Below are positions 1 to 7,936 of a stretch of 23,495 nt of DNA, piece after piece. Below the pieces are notes generated by a model. That model was given only the letters and a program-made list of their open reading frames with translations. It ran no database searches and was not told the origin of the DNA. The position numbers and the translations under genes were made by a program. The stretch's first letter is position 1; each line of letters opens with the position of its first letter. Source of the DNA: Chara braunii (taxonomy: Eukaryota > Streptophyta > Charophyceae > Charales > Characeae). The stretch is from assembly GCA_003427395.1 (NCBI GenBank), contig BFEA01000135.1:1530623-1554117 (forward strand), in the 5' to 3' direction.

Positions 1-97
1 GAGAGAAAGAGAGAGAGAGAGCAGACTCACGCAGAGAGAGGGGGACAGGGACTGAGAAAGACAGAGGCAGAGAGAGGGAGAGAGAGGGAGAGAGAGT
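1..97. repeat. GA-rich microsatellite, left edge
   Basis: Imperfect (GA)n/(GAGG)n purine tract interrupted by short CAGACTCACG-like segments, followed by an AT-rich stretch (about 110-190). The right edge of the window ends in the same repeat type, so the window may be a contig that stops in microsatellites on both sides. Confidence 0.9.
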
Positions 98-1297
98 GCC
101 AGTTTTAACTTTGCTACTCTTTTATTTATTTATTATTCTTACTTATTTCTTTAATCTTATTTAAATATTTAGTAATCTATCATACTCTCTCTAATTGCTG
201 AAGAACGCTGTGTGACGACGGGGCTCGACGGATCTTGAACTCGATTGGCCCCCGTCACCCTACTGATCGCCGAGGACCTCGGAAGCGGGCGCGGCGAAGT
301 GACAGGCGCCGTAGCCCATGGCTTCAGCGAACGGTAGGTAGCCCCTCCCCGGGTTATCTCCCAACACCGGGTCCACTCCTTATTTTTGTGAGCCTAACCC
401 CCTGCGCCGCTGGCAAAGCAAATCGTTATTGGCATCGCTCCAGATCTTTGCGGATCTCTCAAACCCCCGCTTGCCATGACGCATCACGACCCCTCTATAG
501 CCCTAAGGACAAAAGGCACGATAGAGTAATCAGAAAATTTTGAAACAGGCCCCAAAGAAAAAGAAGGGGCACGCCACCGCGGGCCCTACCGTAAAAAAAA
601 CCCTTTAGCCTTGTGGCATGGGTCCATATCCGGGCTCTCCCGACAAAAACTTAGGGGGATAGCCCCACGGGACCCTCAGCCCCTCAGCTTTCGCTGCTCC
701 GTTGCTCCTACGTCGCCGTCCATTGGCCCCAAACCTCGTACCCTCGCCGTGCAAACACCCACGTCCGACACTAGCTCGTGTGAAACTCAATATACGCCAA
801 CACGGCATGGTGTTTTAGGCCAGAAAAGCAAAACGGCCGAGGCCCCGCCTCCGTCTGTAACCAAGCCTGCGGCCACCGGGCACCCGCCCCGGCCTACCCA
901 AACCACGCCGTAACTGCGCCACGCGCCATCCTGCGGCACCCCCGCTCACCGCACGAAGTCGCGCAATCGTTGTCGATGCCGTCGTCGGGGTCGTTCTCCA
1001 CACGCGCGCCTGACTTGGTCAAATGTAGCCATCGAAAGAAAATATCCTCGAACCCTGGATCATAGTTTAATCAAAAGTAACCAAGATAAGAAAAGGAGCG
1101 AACCAACCGGCGTCCGCGCCGATTTTATAATCAACAATATAAACGAAATCACGCATGCCTTAAACCTGCGCGCCCACGCACCCTCTACTTTAGTCACCCA
1201 TCCTACCAACATAGATTACAGACACGGCCGCGCCCAGCGTGGTACGCTTAAACTCTAAACCAAGACTATTTTTTGTCACTTGCAAAAACCAGGGCGG
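98..1297. other. No gene seen; AT-rich then GC-rich spacer
   Basis: About 110-190 is AT-rich and about 190-1020 is GC-richer. Short open frames occur on both strands (for example 235-543 plus and 611-913 plus), but their translations are rich in Pro, Arg and Ser, overlap each other, and show no domain I recognise. I treat them as chance frames. Confidence 0.5.
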
Positions 1298-1694
1298 ATA
1301 CCCTTGTAAGGGTATTCACGCCGACAGCGGACAGCATCCTCAGCTTATGTAGGTTGAAACCAGCAGTCCGGCCAGCCCATGAGCCTCCCCATGAGCCTTG
1401 AGGTGAACCGAGGTACCCCCAAGGCAAAATTCCCTCACTAGGCCCTTCTGGAGGTACCAAGGCCTTATTTTGGCCAAGTACATTCAGTTTAAGTGGTTGG
1501 TACTAACTCGGACTGCCTCTTGGCCTACCCCGACCTCTTTTTCATTGCTCAAATATTGCCCCCTAGGGTCCTAACGCCCAAGGGGCAGCAATACTGGAAA
1601 GAAAAATGCCTTGTGGGCCTTTTTCTCGATTTTTTCATGTTTCGGTCTCTTTTAAGTAGGCCAGAGCATTTTTTCATATGGCGGCACATTTTCA

Positions 1695-1721
1695 GCCTTG
1701 GATCTGGCTGAGATCCAAGGC
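1695..1721. repeat. Perfect 11-bp hairpin
   Basis: The arm gccttggatct at 1695-1705 is exactly complementary to 1711-1721 across a 5-nt loop. Confidence 0.9.
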
Positions 1722-1889
1722 CAGCAATAATCCGAGCTACCCCTAGTAACCCTTGCTTCTTTTTTGAGCCCCTAAGTCCAGTTTTTCAATTTTTGGTGCA
1801 TCTGGCTCTCTTTTTGGACCAAATGCACAGTTTTCGTCTTTTCCCTCTTTTGTTTCTTTCCATTTTGGGCTGCCACCTCATTTCGGAGT

Positions 1890-1923
1890 TAGCCGTTTTG
1901 AACTCACCCACAAAAAACGGCTA
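1890..1923. repeat. Perfect 10-bp hairpin
   Basis: The arm tagccgtttt (1890-1899) pairs with aaaacggcta (1914-1923) over a 14-nt loop. Confidence 0.9.
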
Positions 1924-1934
1924 GTTCCTCTCTA

Positions 1935-1961
1935 CCATGAGATCTGATCTCAGATCCATGG
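1935..1961. repeat. 12-bp hairpin with one bulged A
   Basis: ccatg plus gatctga (1935-1939 and 1941-1947) pair with tcagatc plus catgg (1950-1961). A1940 is bulged and the loop is two bases, so this is nearly a cruciform palindrome. Confidence 0.85.
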
Positions 1962-2033
1962 CCCAAAAGAAAACCGGTCACTTCCTTTTTGCATTTTCTC
2001 TCATTTTTAGCTTTTTAATTCAAATTTTATTGA

Positions 2034-2056
2034 GATATGGCCCTAAGGGTCATATC
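2034..2056. repeat. 10-bp hairpin with 3-nt loop
   Basis: gatatggccc (2034-2043) faces gggtcatatc (2047-2056). Nine pairs are canonical and one is G-T, so it would pair fully as RNA. Confidence 0.85.
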
Positions 2057-2071
2057 ACTGCAATCCGGATT

Positions 2072-2101
2072 GACCTCCCTCATTCTAGGAGGGATGAGGT
2101 C
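2072..2101. repeat. 10-bp bulged hairpin
   Basis: gacctc-cctc (2072-2081) pairs with gagg (2089-2092) and gaggtc (2096-2101). Bases 2093-2095 are bulged and the loop is 7 nt. The perfect 12-base palindrome caatccggattg (2061-2072) directly precedes it. Confidence 0.75.
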
Positions 2102-2105
2102 ACTG

Positions 2106-2140
2106 TTGGGACCTGCCAGTTCCTACTGTGCAGGTCCCAA
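2106..2140. repeat. 15-bp hairpin, 4-nt loop (unit 1)
   Basis: ttgggacctgc (2106-2116) pairs with gcaggtcccaa (2130-2140), and the inner cagt/actg (2117-2120/2125-2128) extends the stem with a single bulged T2129. The homologous place in the second unit of the 1.35-kb duplication also forms a hairpin (3458-3499), with altered arms. Confidence 0.9.
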
Positions 2141-2593
2141 TAGGCCGGCACACTCTCCTCCACTCTTTTTTCCCTTTTTGTCTCATTCTCCCCCCCTGTT
2201 TTCTCATTTTTCTTTTTTTTTCTTTTATGTCTGTTATGACAAGTGTCAAACTGTTGTGCACCCTCTTTCTAGGCCCTAGGGCCTCATTCAAGGCCAGGCT
2301 CATAGCTGTTACATGGCCGTTACATCTTGGATTCCAATAATGGCACCCCCATGTTCCTAGGGGGCTCCATTTTGTTCCCGTTTGCCCAATTTTGAGCCCC
2401 TTTTGCTCCGATTTTCTAAGGGCAGCCTTTTTCTCATGTTGAGCCTCTCAAGGCTCTATTTTCTTATGCCTTGCTAGTCCGAGATATCCCGGACTTCTGG
2501 GCAGCCTTCCCAATATCCTTATTTCACTTTTATTTCTCCCATGGCTCTCTCACTTGCTCTCACTAGTGTTTGCACTAGTGGTGCTAATATTTT

Positions 2594-2624
2594 GCACCGT
2601 CTAGATCCTCGATCTTGACGGTGC
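2594..2624. repeat. 14-bp hairpin with one mismatch (unit 1)
   Basis: 2594-2607 pairs with 2611-2624 over a 3-nt loop, with a single T/T mismatch at 2602. The homologous hairpin at 3945-3966 has an A-T pair at the corresponding place. Confidence 0.85.
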
Positions 2625-3021
2625 CATTTGCTTGCACAATTATTCCTTGTGTCTGCTCATGGTTCATTTGGGACATCCCAAGTCCCCGTCATTTTTCTAC
2701 ATGCTAGCTTCATTTCTTTGTCCCGCCGGCGGTCCCGCCGACGCGTGTCCTGTTTTCCGTTTTTTATTATTTGGACCCATTTGGTCCCCGACAATATTCC
2801 GGACGACGTCCCATTTTTATTTTTTTGGGGCCCATTGCCCTTGGTGGTCCCATCATTTCTATATGTGTGCCGATTTTTCCAGCGGTTGCCGTTTACCATC
2901 TTTATTTGCCCCTTGCCGAAACTGCTCTTTTCTAGCCTTCCTGGCTTGCCGTAGCCCATTCTCCTTTGGCCTTGGCATTCCCATGCAGTCCGTAAAAGAA
3001 AATGAACCGTTAAATTTTCTA

Positions 3022-3217
3022 GTGCATCCGGGCTCACTATCGGCTCCGGATGCACCTAGAACATTTGTTTTCTCTCCCCCATGCAGTCCGTTGCAACTCG
3101 GACTGCAATGGGGGTTAATTCCTTAGCCCCAATGCCCCACAACTAGCCCTTACTCAAAAGAAAAAGAAACGGCTCATTCCCAAGTGCATCCGGCCTTGAT
3201 TTTGACTCCGGATGCAC
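3022..3217. repeat. Duplicated 10-bp hairpin with 14-nt loops
   Basis: gtgcatccgg/ccggatgcac occurs as a perfect inverted repeat at 3022-3055 and again at 3184-3217. Both have loops of exactly 14 nt but different loop sequences. Flanking text (cacctaga/aaacat) is also shared, so this is a local duplication with a 162-base offset. Confidence 0.85.
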
Positions 3218-3681
3218 CTAAAACATGTGTTTCTCCTCATGCATGTATTCCGTTTTATTCCGGTTGCAAGAGGTCTTGATTTTCTTTGATTTCTCTTCAA
3301 AAAAAAATAAAAATCAAAGTCCTTTGTAACCATCATATTCCAGAATGAATCTGGTCACGGATGAATCTCCCCAAGTGAACGTTTTTGACCGTTAAGGCAT
3401 TTTTCTCTTTTTTTTTCTTTTCTTTTTTTTCCTTTTCTTTTCTCCTCCTTTCTTGGACAGTAGGGACCTGCCAGTCCCTACCTATGGCAGTCCCTACTGA
3501 CGGCCAACTCACTCACTCCCTCTCACTTTTTTTGTCTTATTCTCCCTCTTTTTTTTTTCTTTTCTCTCTTTTTTTCTAGCATGCCAAGTGTCAAGTGGTC
3601 GTTAAGACCCTTTTCTAGCCTCTTCCTCTTAGTTTTGGCCCTCCCTATGCCCAAGGTGCAGTCCGTTGTTTCTCGGACTGC
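3083..3681. repeat. Two hairpins sharing the gcagtccg stem
   Basis: gcagtccg/cggactgc forms a perfect 8-bp stem with an 8-nt loop at 3083-3106 and again at 3658-3681. The loops differ, but both are followed by caat. The two hairpins do not fit the 1.35-kb offset, so this stem has been copied separately. Confidence 0.8.
3458..3499. repeat. 14-bp hairpin (unit 2)
   Basis: cagtaggga plus ctgcc (3458-3466 and 3468-3472) pair with ggcag plus tccctactg (3486-3499), with C3467 bulged. It is homologous to 2106-2140. The pair T2107-A2139 of unit 1 appears here as A3462-T3495, a compensatory exchange. Confidence 0.85.
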
Positions 3682-4043
3682 AATAATGGCCTTCCCATGC
3701 CCATGGGATCCTCCTTTTACTCCTAAATTTCTCCCATAATGACCCCTCCTACTCCGATTTTCTCCCGGAGTGCTATTTTTCACATGAGGTCTTATTTGAC
3801 TCTATTTTCTTCAGGGAGGCTGATCCGAGATTTTTCGGATTGCTCCCATGCCTCCCACTTCAATTTTCTTTACTTTTCCTTTTCCTTTTGGCCTTCCCGT
3901 TTGTCACCACTAGTACTTGCACTAGTGGTGCTAATATTCTTGGTCGTCAAGATGTCGATCTTGACGGTGCACCTTGCATTTATTATTTTTTTCTCACGTG
4001 GTACCGCCGTTTCTCCTTGGGACTTTCGCATGTCCCCGCCACT

Positions 4044-4147
4044 TGTTCCGTTGGTGGTCCCCGACACTTAGTCCCGTTGGTGGTCCCCGAAACTTAGTCC
4101 CGCCGATGGTCCCCGACACTTAGTTCCGTCGGCGGTCCCCGACACAT
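4044..4147. repeat. 26-bp minisatellite, four copies
   Basis: The core ggtcccc recurs at 4056, 4082, 4108 and 4134, an exact 26-base period, within units of the type tccgttggtggtccccgaca. It sits at the end of unit 2 of the 1.35-kb duplication. A related but unamplified motif is at about 2717-2790. Confidence 0.9.
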
Positions 4148-4936
4148 TTCGCCCCGGACGCCATTATTTTTACTTAGTCCCACGTGGCCCCGGGTGCCTT
4201 TCCCCGAGGTGTCCCATGCCCCTTGGCATCTTGTCGCCCCATAGCGACCCCTCTCCTTAGTCTTTCCTTGCGCCTTGTGCGTGCCGATCTCTTTGGTCGT
4301 GGGCCTCCGCTCCGAGGCTCCTGTAGGTGGCCCCCACGTTGGCCCCTCATTTTCTGGCTTCCCGCGGCTTCTGGCCTCCCATCCCTCGACTTCCTCATTC
4401 CCTTGTTGTTGTCGCTCTGCAATTGCTAGTTCAAAGGACCCTTTGGCCTTAGTCTTATTGCATTCCGATGACCCTTCCGACCTCCTGCTATGTTCTATGT
4501 GCCCCTGTTCTTGCGCTCGCTTGCTTGCCGTCGCTAGTTATTTCCTCCTGTGGTTCTCTCCTCAGGGCATCACTCCCTTCTGCGGCCTAATCCTTTGTCT
4601 TTTCTCTCTCCTGCTTCTTCACTCCAGATTTCTTTGTTGTGCACAAATTGTCCGTATTCAATCTCTCGAGTGATGGGAAGTTATTCGGGACCCACCAGTC
4701 CCGACACATTCCCCCCACTCATTCGCGACGTCCTCATCGCGCACCAATCTCTTGTTAGTGGATTTTTGAGGGATAGACGAGAGAGGAGGATGAAATGTTA
4801 TGGGTGGTTAGTTTGTCAGGGTCCGTTTCGTTTTTTTCCCATTCCTTTCTCAATGTCTTCCTTAGTTTCCGCCCCTTGGGGTGAAGGAGGGTATGGGGGA
4901 GTCGAAGGTTCCACAGCTTAGATCAGGTTGATCATT
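4148..4936. other. No gene seen
   Basis: GC-richer text with overlapping short frames on both strands (for example 4275-4673 plus). None shows a recognisable domain. This stretch lies 3' of the methyltransferase-like remnant on the minus strand, and I could not place the missing C-terminal motif of that protein convincingly in it. Confidence 0.5.
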
Positions 4937-5518
4937 TCAATCACAGCTCTGCCTCTTTATCCTTCCCTCAGTCGCGACGCGAACTTTCTCTTCAGTCAAC
5001 TGTGTATACCCAGCCGGGCAGCCCATAATTCTTTCGCCTTCAGTAACATGAAGCAGACGAGGCTCTCCTCACTTCATGCACTTAACTACTGGTATGCTGA
5101 CTTTATTCCCCGGGTGACAATTTGTTATCCTAACACAATTGGTCTTCTCATTTTATGCCTTAGTTTTGTTGATAACAAATTGTAGGCAAGTTTTTAGATG
5201 CGACTCAATGTCAGGCATTTGCTCCAGAAGGGAGATGTTCGTCCAGTACAACTGCCGCCTTTGCTGTGGTGATACCCACTTCAAATCAGCGAGCCCAGGC
5301 GCAGCTCCCCTTAAATGCTTCGTAATCTCAAATTTGTCTTCCCATTTCATTGAGAAAACATTCTTGAGCAGAAACCATTTTGGTCTCGCCTCATTCATTA
5401 CTCTTAGAGTCATAAAAAAATAATCTATTTTTCGGCCCATGCAATCCATGTCCTCCCGTCATTCTTTCCTCAGTCTCATTCTTAGCCAGTTCCCATGTTT
5501 TCCCATGTCATTTTGCCC
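4937..5518 (-). pseudogene. DNMT3-like cytosine-5 DNA methyltransferase remnant
   Basis: Functional members transfer methyl groups to cytosine in nuclear DNA. The minus strand keeps the C-terminal half of the catalytic domain. In order: a GLHGPKNRLFF segment (about 5460-5430) like the DNMT3 RLFF region; then, after a frame change, RPKWFLLKNVFSM, matching the ENV motif VI block; VSPQQRRQLYW (5275-5243) as motif VIII; a target-recognition-like stretch; and VTEGERIMGCPAGYT (5047-5003) as motif IX. From 5449 to 4937 the frame is continuous except for a TAA at 5155-5153 and a TGA at 5071-5069, with no intron evident. The catalytic Glu of ENV is Lys (5365-5363). Motifs I and IV should lie upstream, but that sequence is a minisatellite. 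The gene is truncated and dead. It could be host-derived or retrotransposon cargo. A DRM-type or bacterial-type methyltransferase is less likely given the RLFF and SPQQRR blocks. Confidence 0.8.
5117..5183. repeat. Perfect 13-bp inverted repeat inside the DNMT3 remnant
   Basis: acaatttgttatc (5117-5129) is exactly complementary to gataacaaattgt (5171-5183) around a 41-nt loop. Both arms lie in the target-recognition part of the methyltransferase remnant, and the loop contains the TAA stop. Confidence 0.9.
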
Positions 5519-5589
5519 CGCTTATCCTCATTCGTATTTTCTCGTATCCAAGCTTTAAAATGCGCGTTACTCAGTCCCTCCTATTCACA

Positions 5590-6075
5590 TCTTTCTTCTG
5601 GCCTCTTGCCAGACCTCTCTCATACTCATGCAAAGTCCATTATACCTATATCTCTTTTCTGGGCGTCGTGCCAGACTTTTCCTTAGGTCTATGCAAGTCA
5701 ATTTCTCATATCTTTTCTTTTCTGAACATCCTGCCAGGCCTTCTCTCAAGCCCATGCTAGGTCAAATACTCATCCATTTCTCTGCTGGACATCTTGCCAG
5801 GTTTCATCTCAAGCTCATGCAGAGTCATTCACACATCTTTTCCTCAGCTGGACACCTTGCCAGGCCTTTTCTCAAGCTCATGCAACGTCAATTGCCAGAC
5901 CTTTTCTCAAGCCTACGCAAAGTCAATTACTCATTCATTCTTTTCTTCTGGACATCTTGCCAGGCTTTTTCTCAAGCTCATGCAACGTTAATTATTCATC
6001 CGTTTCTCTTCTGGACATCTTGCTAGGCCTTTTCTCAAGCCTGCGCAAAGTCAATTACTCATCCATCCTTACGCT
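5590..6075. repeat. 62-66-bp minisatellite, about eight copies
   Basis: Units carry ctggacatcttgccagg followed by ttctcaagctcatgcaa. The gccag core starts at 5608, 5670, 5733, 5796, 5860, 5894, 5960 and (as gctag) 6022. Periods are 62, 63, 63, 64, 34, 66 and 62, so one unit is truncated to 34 bp. Periods near a multiple of three keep several plus-strand frames open, which explains the overlapping ORFs here. I do not treat those as genes. Confidence 0.92.
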
Positions 6076-7365
6076 CATGGTATCCTTCTTTTTTGCACGC
6101 TTTTTCTTCGGTAGATGGCACACCTTCCCCCCACTCAAAATGCGATGTCCCCATCGCACGATTAGTTCTCACTCGGAGGTACGCAGACCTTGGCCCACCA
6201 ACTGAGAAGACGGATGCCGGCCCATCAACCCCAAAAAAGAAGGGTGATCAGTCCTCCCGCTGCTGATAACTCACCTCATCCCCTACTCCAGTCTGACCTT
6301 TTGCTGCTTACGTGATGGGCGTTATCACTGAGGTACTACCCCACATCTGGGAGGTAGGTCAAGTCCAAGCCTCCCAGGACCCCATCTTGTCGTAAGTGCT
6401 TTCTCGTGAATCGTTCCTCCCGAGCGGTGTTTTCTTGGATCCGACCTCTTTCTTTCAAGAGAGCTGGGGCTCTCTATTAGTCTGCGAGTGCACTTACGAA
6501 GACCTCGCGGTTAGTCCCGGAACGGTTGTAATGATCCGGCAGGGCGGTGTCACTCGCCCTGTGGTGGTTGCGGCTTCCGCCCGGTACCACATCCGATTCC
6601 TCCCTCTGGACAGTGCTGCTCAACTTAACGCGAGCGGTCGTGGTCCATTCGAAACGGTCGTGGCGCCCCTCTACGGCATGACGTGTGGCTGGGGAGAAAA
6701 AATGAGACTTAGGAAAAAGAATGGCTCTCTCGCCCGTTTGACACCACGCTCTTGACGTTTAGGTTTCAACATGAGGCGCAGTTTGAACTCCCCGACTAGA
6801 GCTCGTTGTCGGGGTTGGTTCCGGACGGCCAACATTAATCAAAGAGAGATGTGTTTTGGTCCTTCAACCCTTATTTCTTCTTATGAGGAGCAGGTCGCGC
6901 TGAGACTTTTCCCTTAACGGGTAGAGGTCTTGGGGTCGCGATGCAGGCATTGCTATCCCCCTTATGTTGAGACCTGAGACTAGAAAAAAGGAAAGTTCAA
7001 TCTCTTGCTATTTCCATGGTCGGCCCGACGACCTTACATCAAGTTGCCTAGGGTCCCCTGGCTATGCAATGCAATATTCAATCTTCAAAACACTCAATCG
7101 CATGCTATTTCCAAGGTTGATTTTCATGGCTAGTCCGACAGCCTCTCATCAACAAGGCCACCCACATGGCCGGTCTGGCGGTCATTTTCTCAATAGCCAT
7201 TTCTCAAGACTGCCCCTTCCGCCCATTCACTCCTAAATTCTCTCATTCCTCAGCACCCAATCTCTGTGACCGTCCCAACGGTCCCTGCCCTTCTCGGCTT
7301 TAAGGTTCCGCCTTCTTTATCATGTCTTTCTCATTCATATCTTTCTTCCGCCTCCTTAGATATTT
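6076..7365. other. Mostly unassigned sequence
   Basis: Mixed GC-rich (about 6250-6950) and T-rich (about 6960-7365) sequence. The only long frame is 6396-6755, listed separately. Loosely repeated phrases such as gctatttcca, with pairs like gtccgacagcctc/cccgacgacctt, around 6990-7200 suggest an older, degraded tandem repeat related to the 51-bp array that follows. Confidence 0.45.
6396..6755 (+). CDS. Doubtful open frame of 119 codons
   Basis: The frame starts at a possible Met at 6396 and ends at 6755. The middle reads like plausible globular protein (a TVVMIRQGGVTRPVVV stretch), the C-terminus is basic, and the DNA is GC-richer than its flanks. I recognise no domain and see no second exon. 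It is on the opposite strand to all recognisable coding remnants here. It could be a chance frame in a GC-rich part of a repeat, or a fragment of an unknown gene. Confidence 0.15.
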   Translation: MLSRESFLPSGVFLDPTSFFQESWGSLLVCECTYEDLAVSPGTVVMIRQGGVTRPVVVAASARYHIRFLPLDSAAQLNASGRGPFETVVAPLYGMTCGWGEKMRLRKKNGSLARLTPRS

Positions 7366-7560
7366 CAGCGGCCGAGCCACCGACCTTTTCCATCTCTTCC
7401 ATTCATCTCATTGGTTATTTCAATGACCGACCCTCTGGCCTTTTCCATTTCTCTCATCCCATTGACTATTTCAATGACCGACCCATCGGCCTTTTCCATT
7501 CCTCGCATCCCATTGGCTATTTCAATGACCGACCCACCGACCTTTTTCATCTCTTATTGC
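7366..7560. repeat. 51-bp minisatellite, about four copies
   Basis: Units contain tatttcaatgaccgaccc followed by ccttttccat and catcccattg. The caatgaccga core starts at 7421, 7472 and 7523 (period 51), preceded by a diverged copy with cagcggccga at 7366. The period is a multiple of three, so open frames on both strands across it are artefacts. Confidence 0.9.
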
Positions 7561-7654
7561 TCATTCCAGCTCATTCTCAATCAACCTTTCTCAATCAAAT
7601 ATGCAGGGGACCCCAGTGCCTATTTCAAAAGGAATGACCCTTGTCAGGGGCTAT

Positions 7655-7936
7655 TCCCGAACAACCTGGTTAGGGTCGTTCTTTTCCATTCTCAAGTCGA
7701 ACAGCCTGGTTAGGGCCATTATTTTCCATTCTCAAGTCGATCAGCCTGGTTATAGCCATTCCTTTCCATTCTCAAGTCGAACNCTGGTTATAGCCATTCC
7801 TTTCCATTCTCAAGTCGAACAGCCTGGTTAGGGTCATTCCTTTCTATTCTCAAGTCGAACAGCCTGGTTAGGGCCATTCCTTTCCATTCTCAAGTCGAAC
7901 AGCCTGGTTAGGGTCATTCCTTTCCATTCACAATGT
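7655..7936. repeat. 40-bp minisatellite, seven copies
   Basis: The unit is cagcctggttagggccattcctttccattctcaagtcgaa, with small variants (gtcatt, tagccatt). The cctggt core occurs at 7665, 7705, 7745, 7784 (as ctggt, next to the ambiguous base), 7823, 7863 and 7903, essentially a constant 40-base step. No unique spacers lie between units. Confidence 0.95.
7783..7783. other. Ambiguous base (n) inside the 40-bp array
   Basis: The copy holding the n lacks about two bases relative to its neighbours, as if the assembler merged reads of different copies. Array length here may be underestimated. Confidence 0.9.

Larger units (their letters stand above)
1298..3966. repeat. Hairpin-rich T-rich non-coding segment
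   Basis: About 18 short inverted repeats lie in roughly 2.7 kb, separated by T-rich linkers. Stems are 7-15 bp and loops mostly 2-14 nt, and most arm sequences differ. Examples with arm coordinates: 1298-1305/1308-1315; 1600-1610/1616-1626 (one mismatch); 1695-1705/1711-1721; 1890-1899/1914-1923; 1935-1947/1950-1961; 2034-2043/2047-2056; 2106-2120/2125-2140; 2594-2607/2611-2624; 3022-3031/3046-3055; 3083-3090/3099-3106; 3184-3193/3208-3217; 3458-3472/3486-3499; 3658-3665/3674-3681; 3906-3914/3921-3929; 3945-3953/3958-3966. No protein family is visible. It could be transcribed non-coding RNA, part of a long terminal repeat, or the product of repeated template-switch mutation. Confidence 0.8.
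2108..4040. repeat. Diverged tandem duplication, offset about 1.35 kb
   Basis: Matching landmarks recur at a constant offset: gggacctgccag at 2108 and 3463 (1355), aagtg at 2241 and 3586 (1345), caataatggc at 2335 and 3681 (1346), and gcactagtggtgctaatatt at 2572 and 3919 (1347). The cgatcttgacggtgc block at 2610 and 3956 follows the same spacing. Unit 1 is about 2.1-2.7 kb and unit 2 about 3.45-4.04 kb. Between landmarks the copies differ strongly, especially in T-tracts, so the duplication is old. Confidence 0.8.

Noticed and set aside
2157-2226. Pyrimidine tracts in the left region as splice-acceptor tracts
   Set aside because: T-rich runs are everywhere in 1.5-4 kb and no coding exon follows any of them.
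4174-4422. Minus-strand Arg/Lys-rich ORF as N- or C-terminal part of the methyltransferase
   Set aside because: Composition is low-complexity basic and it lies past the stop of the remnant. It matches none of the expected motif X pattern.
5495-6205. Overlapping plus-strand ORFs with repeated Leu/Phe/Ser-rich translations
   Set aside because: They are the 62-66-bp minisatellite read through in three frames. The near-multiple-of-three period keeps them open, and no domain is present.
7365-7831. ORFs on both strands over 7.36-7.83 kb
   Set aside because: They arise from the 51-bp and 40-bp tandem repeats and have purely repetitive translations.
7655-7936. Possible CRISPR array
   Set aside because: Units are contiguous 40-mers with no unique spacers, in a eukaryotic repeat context.
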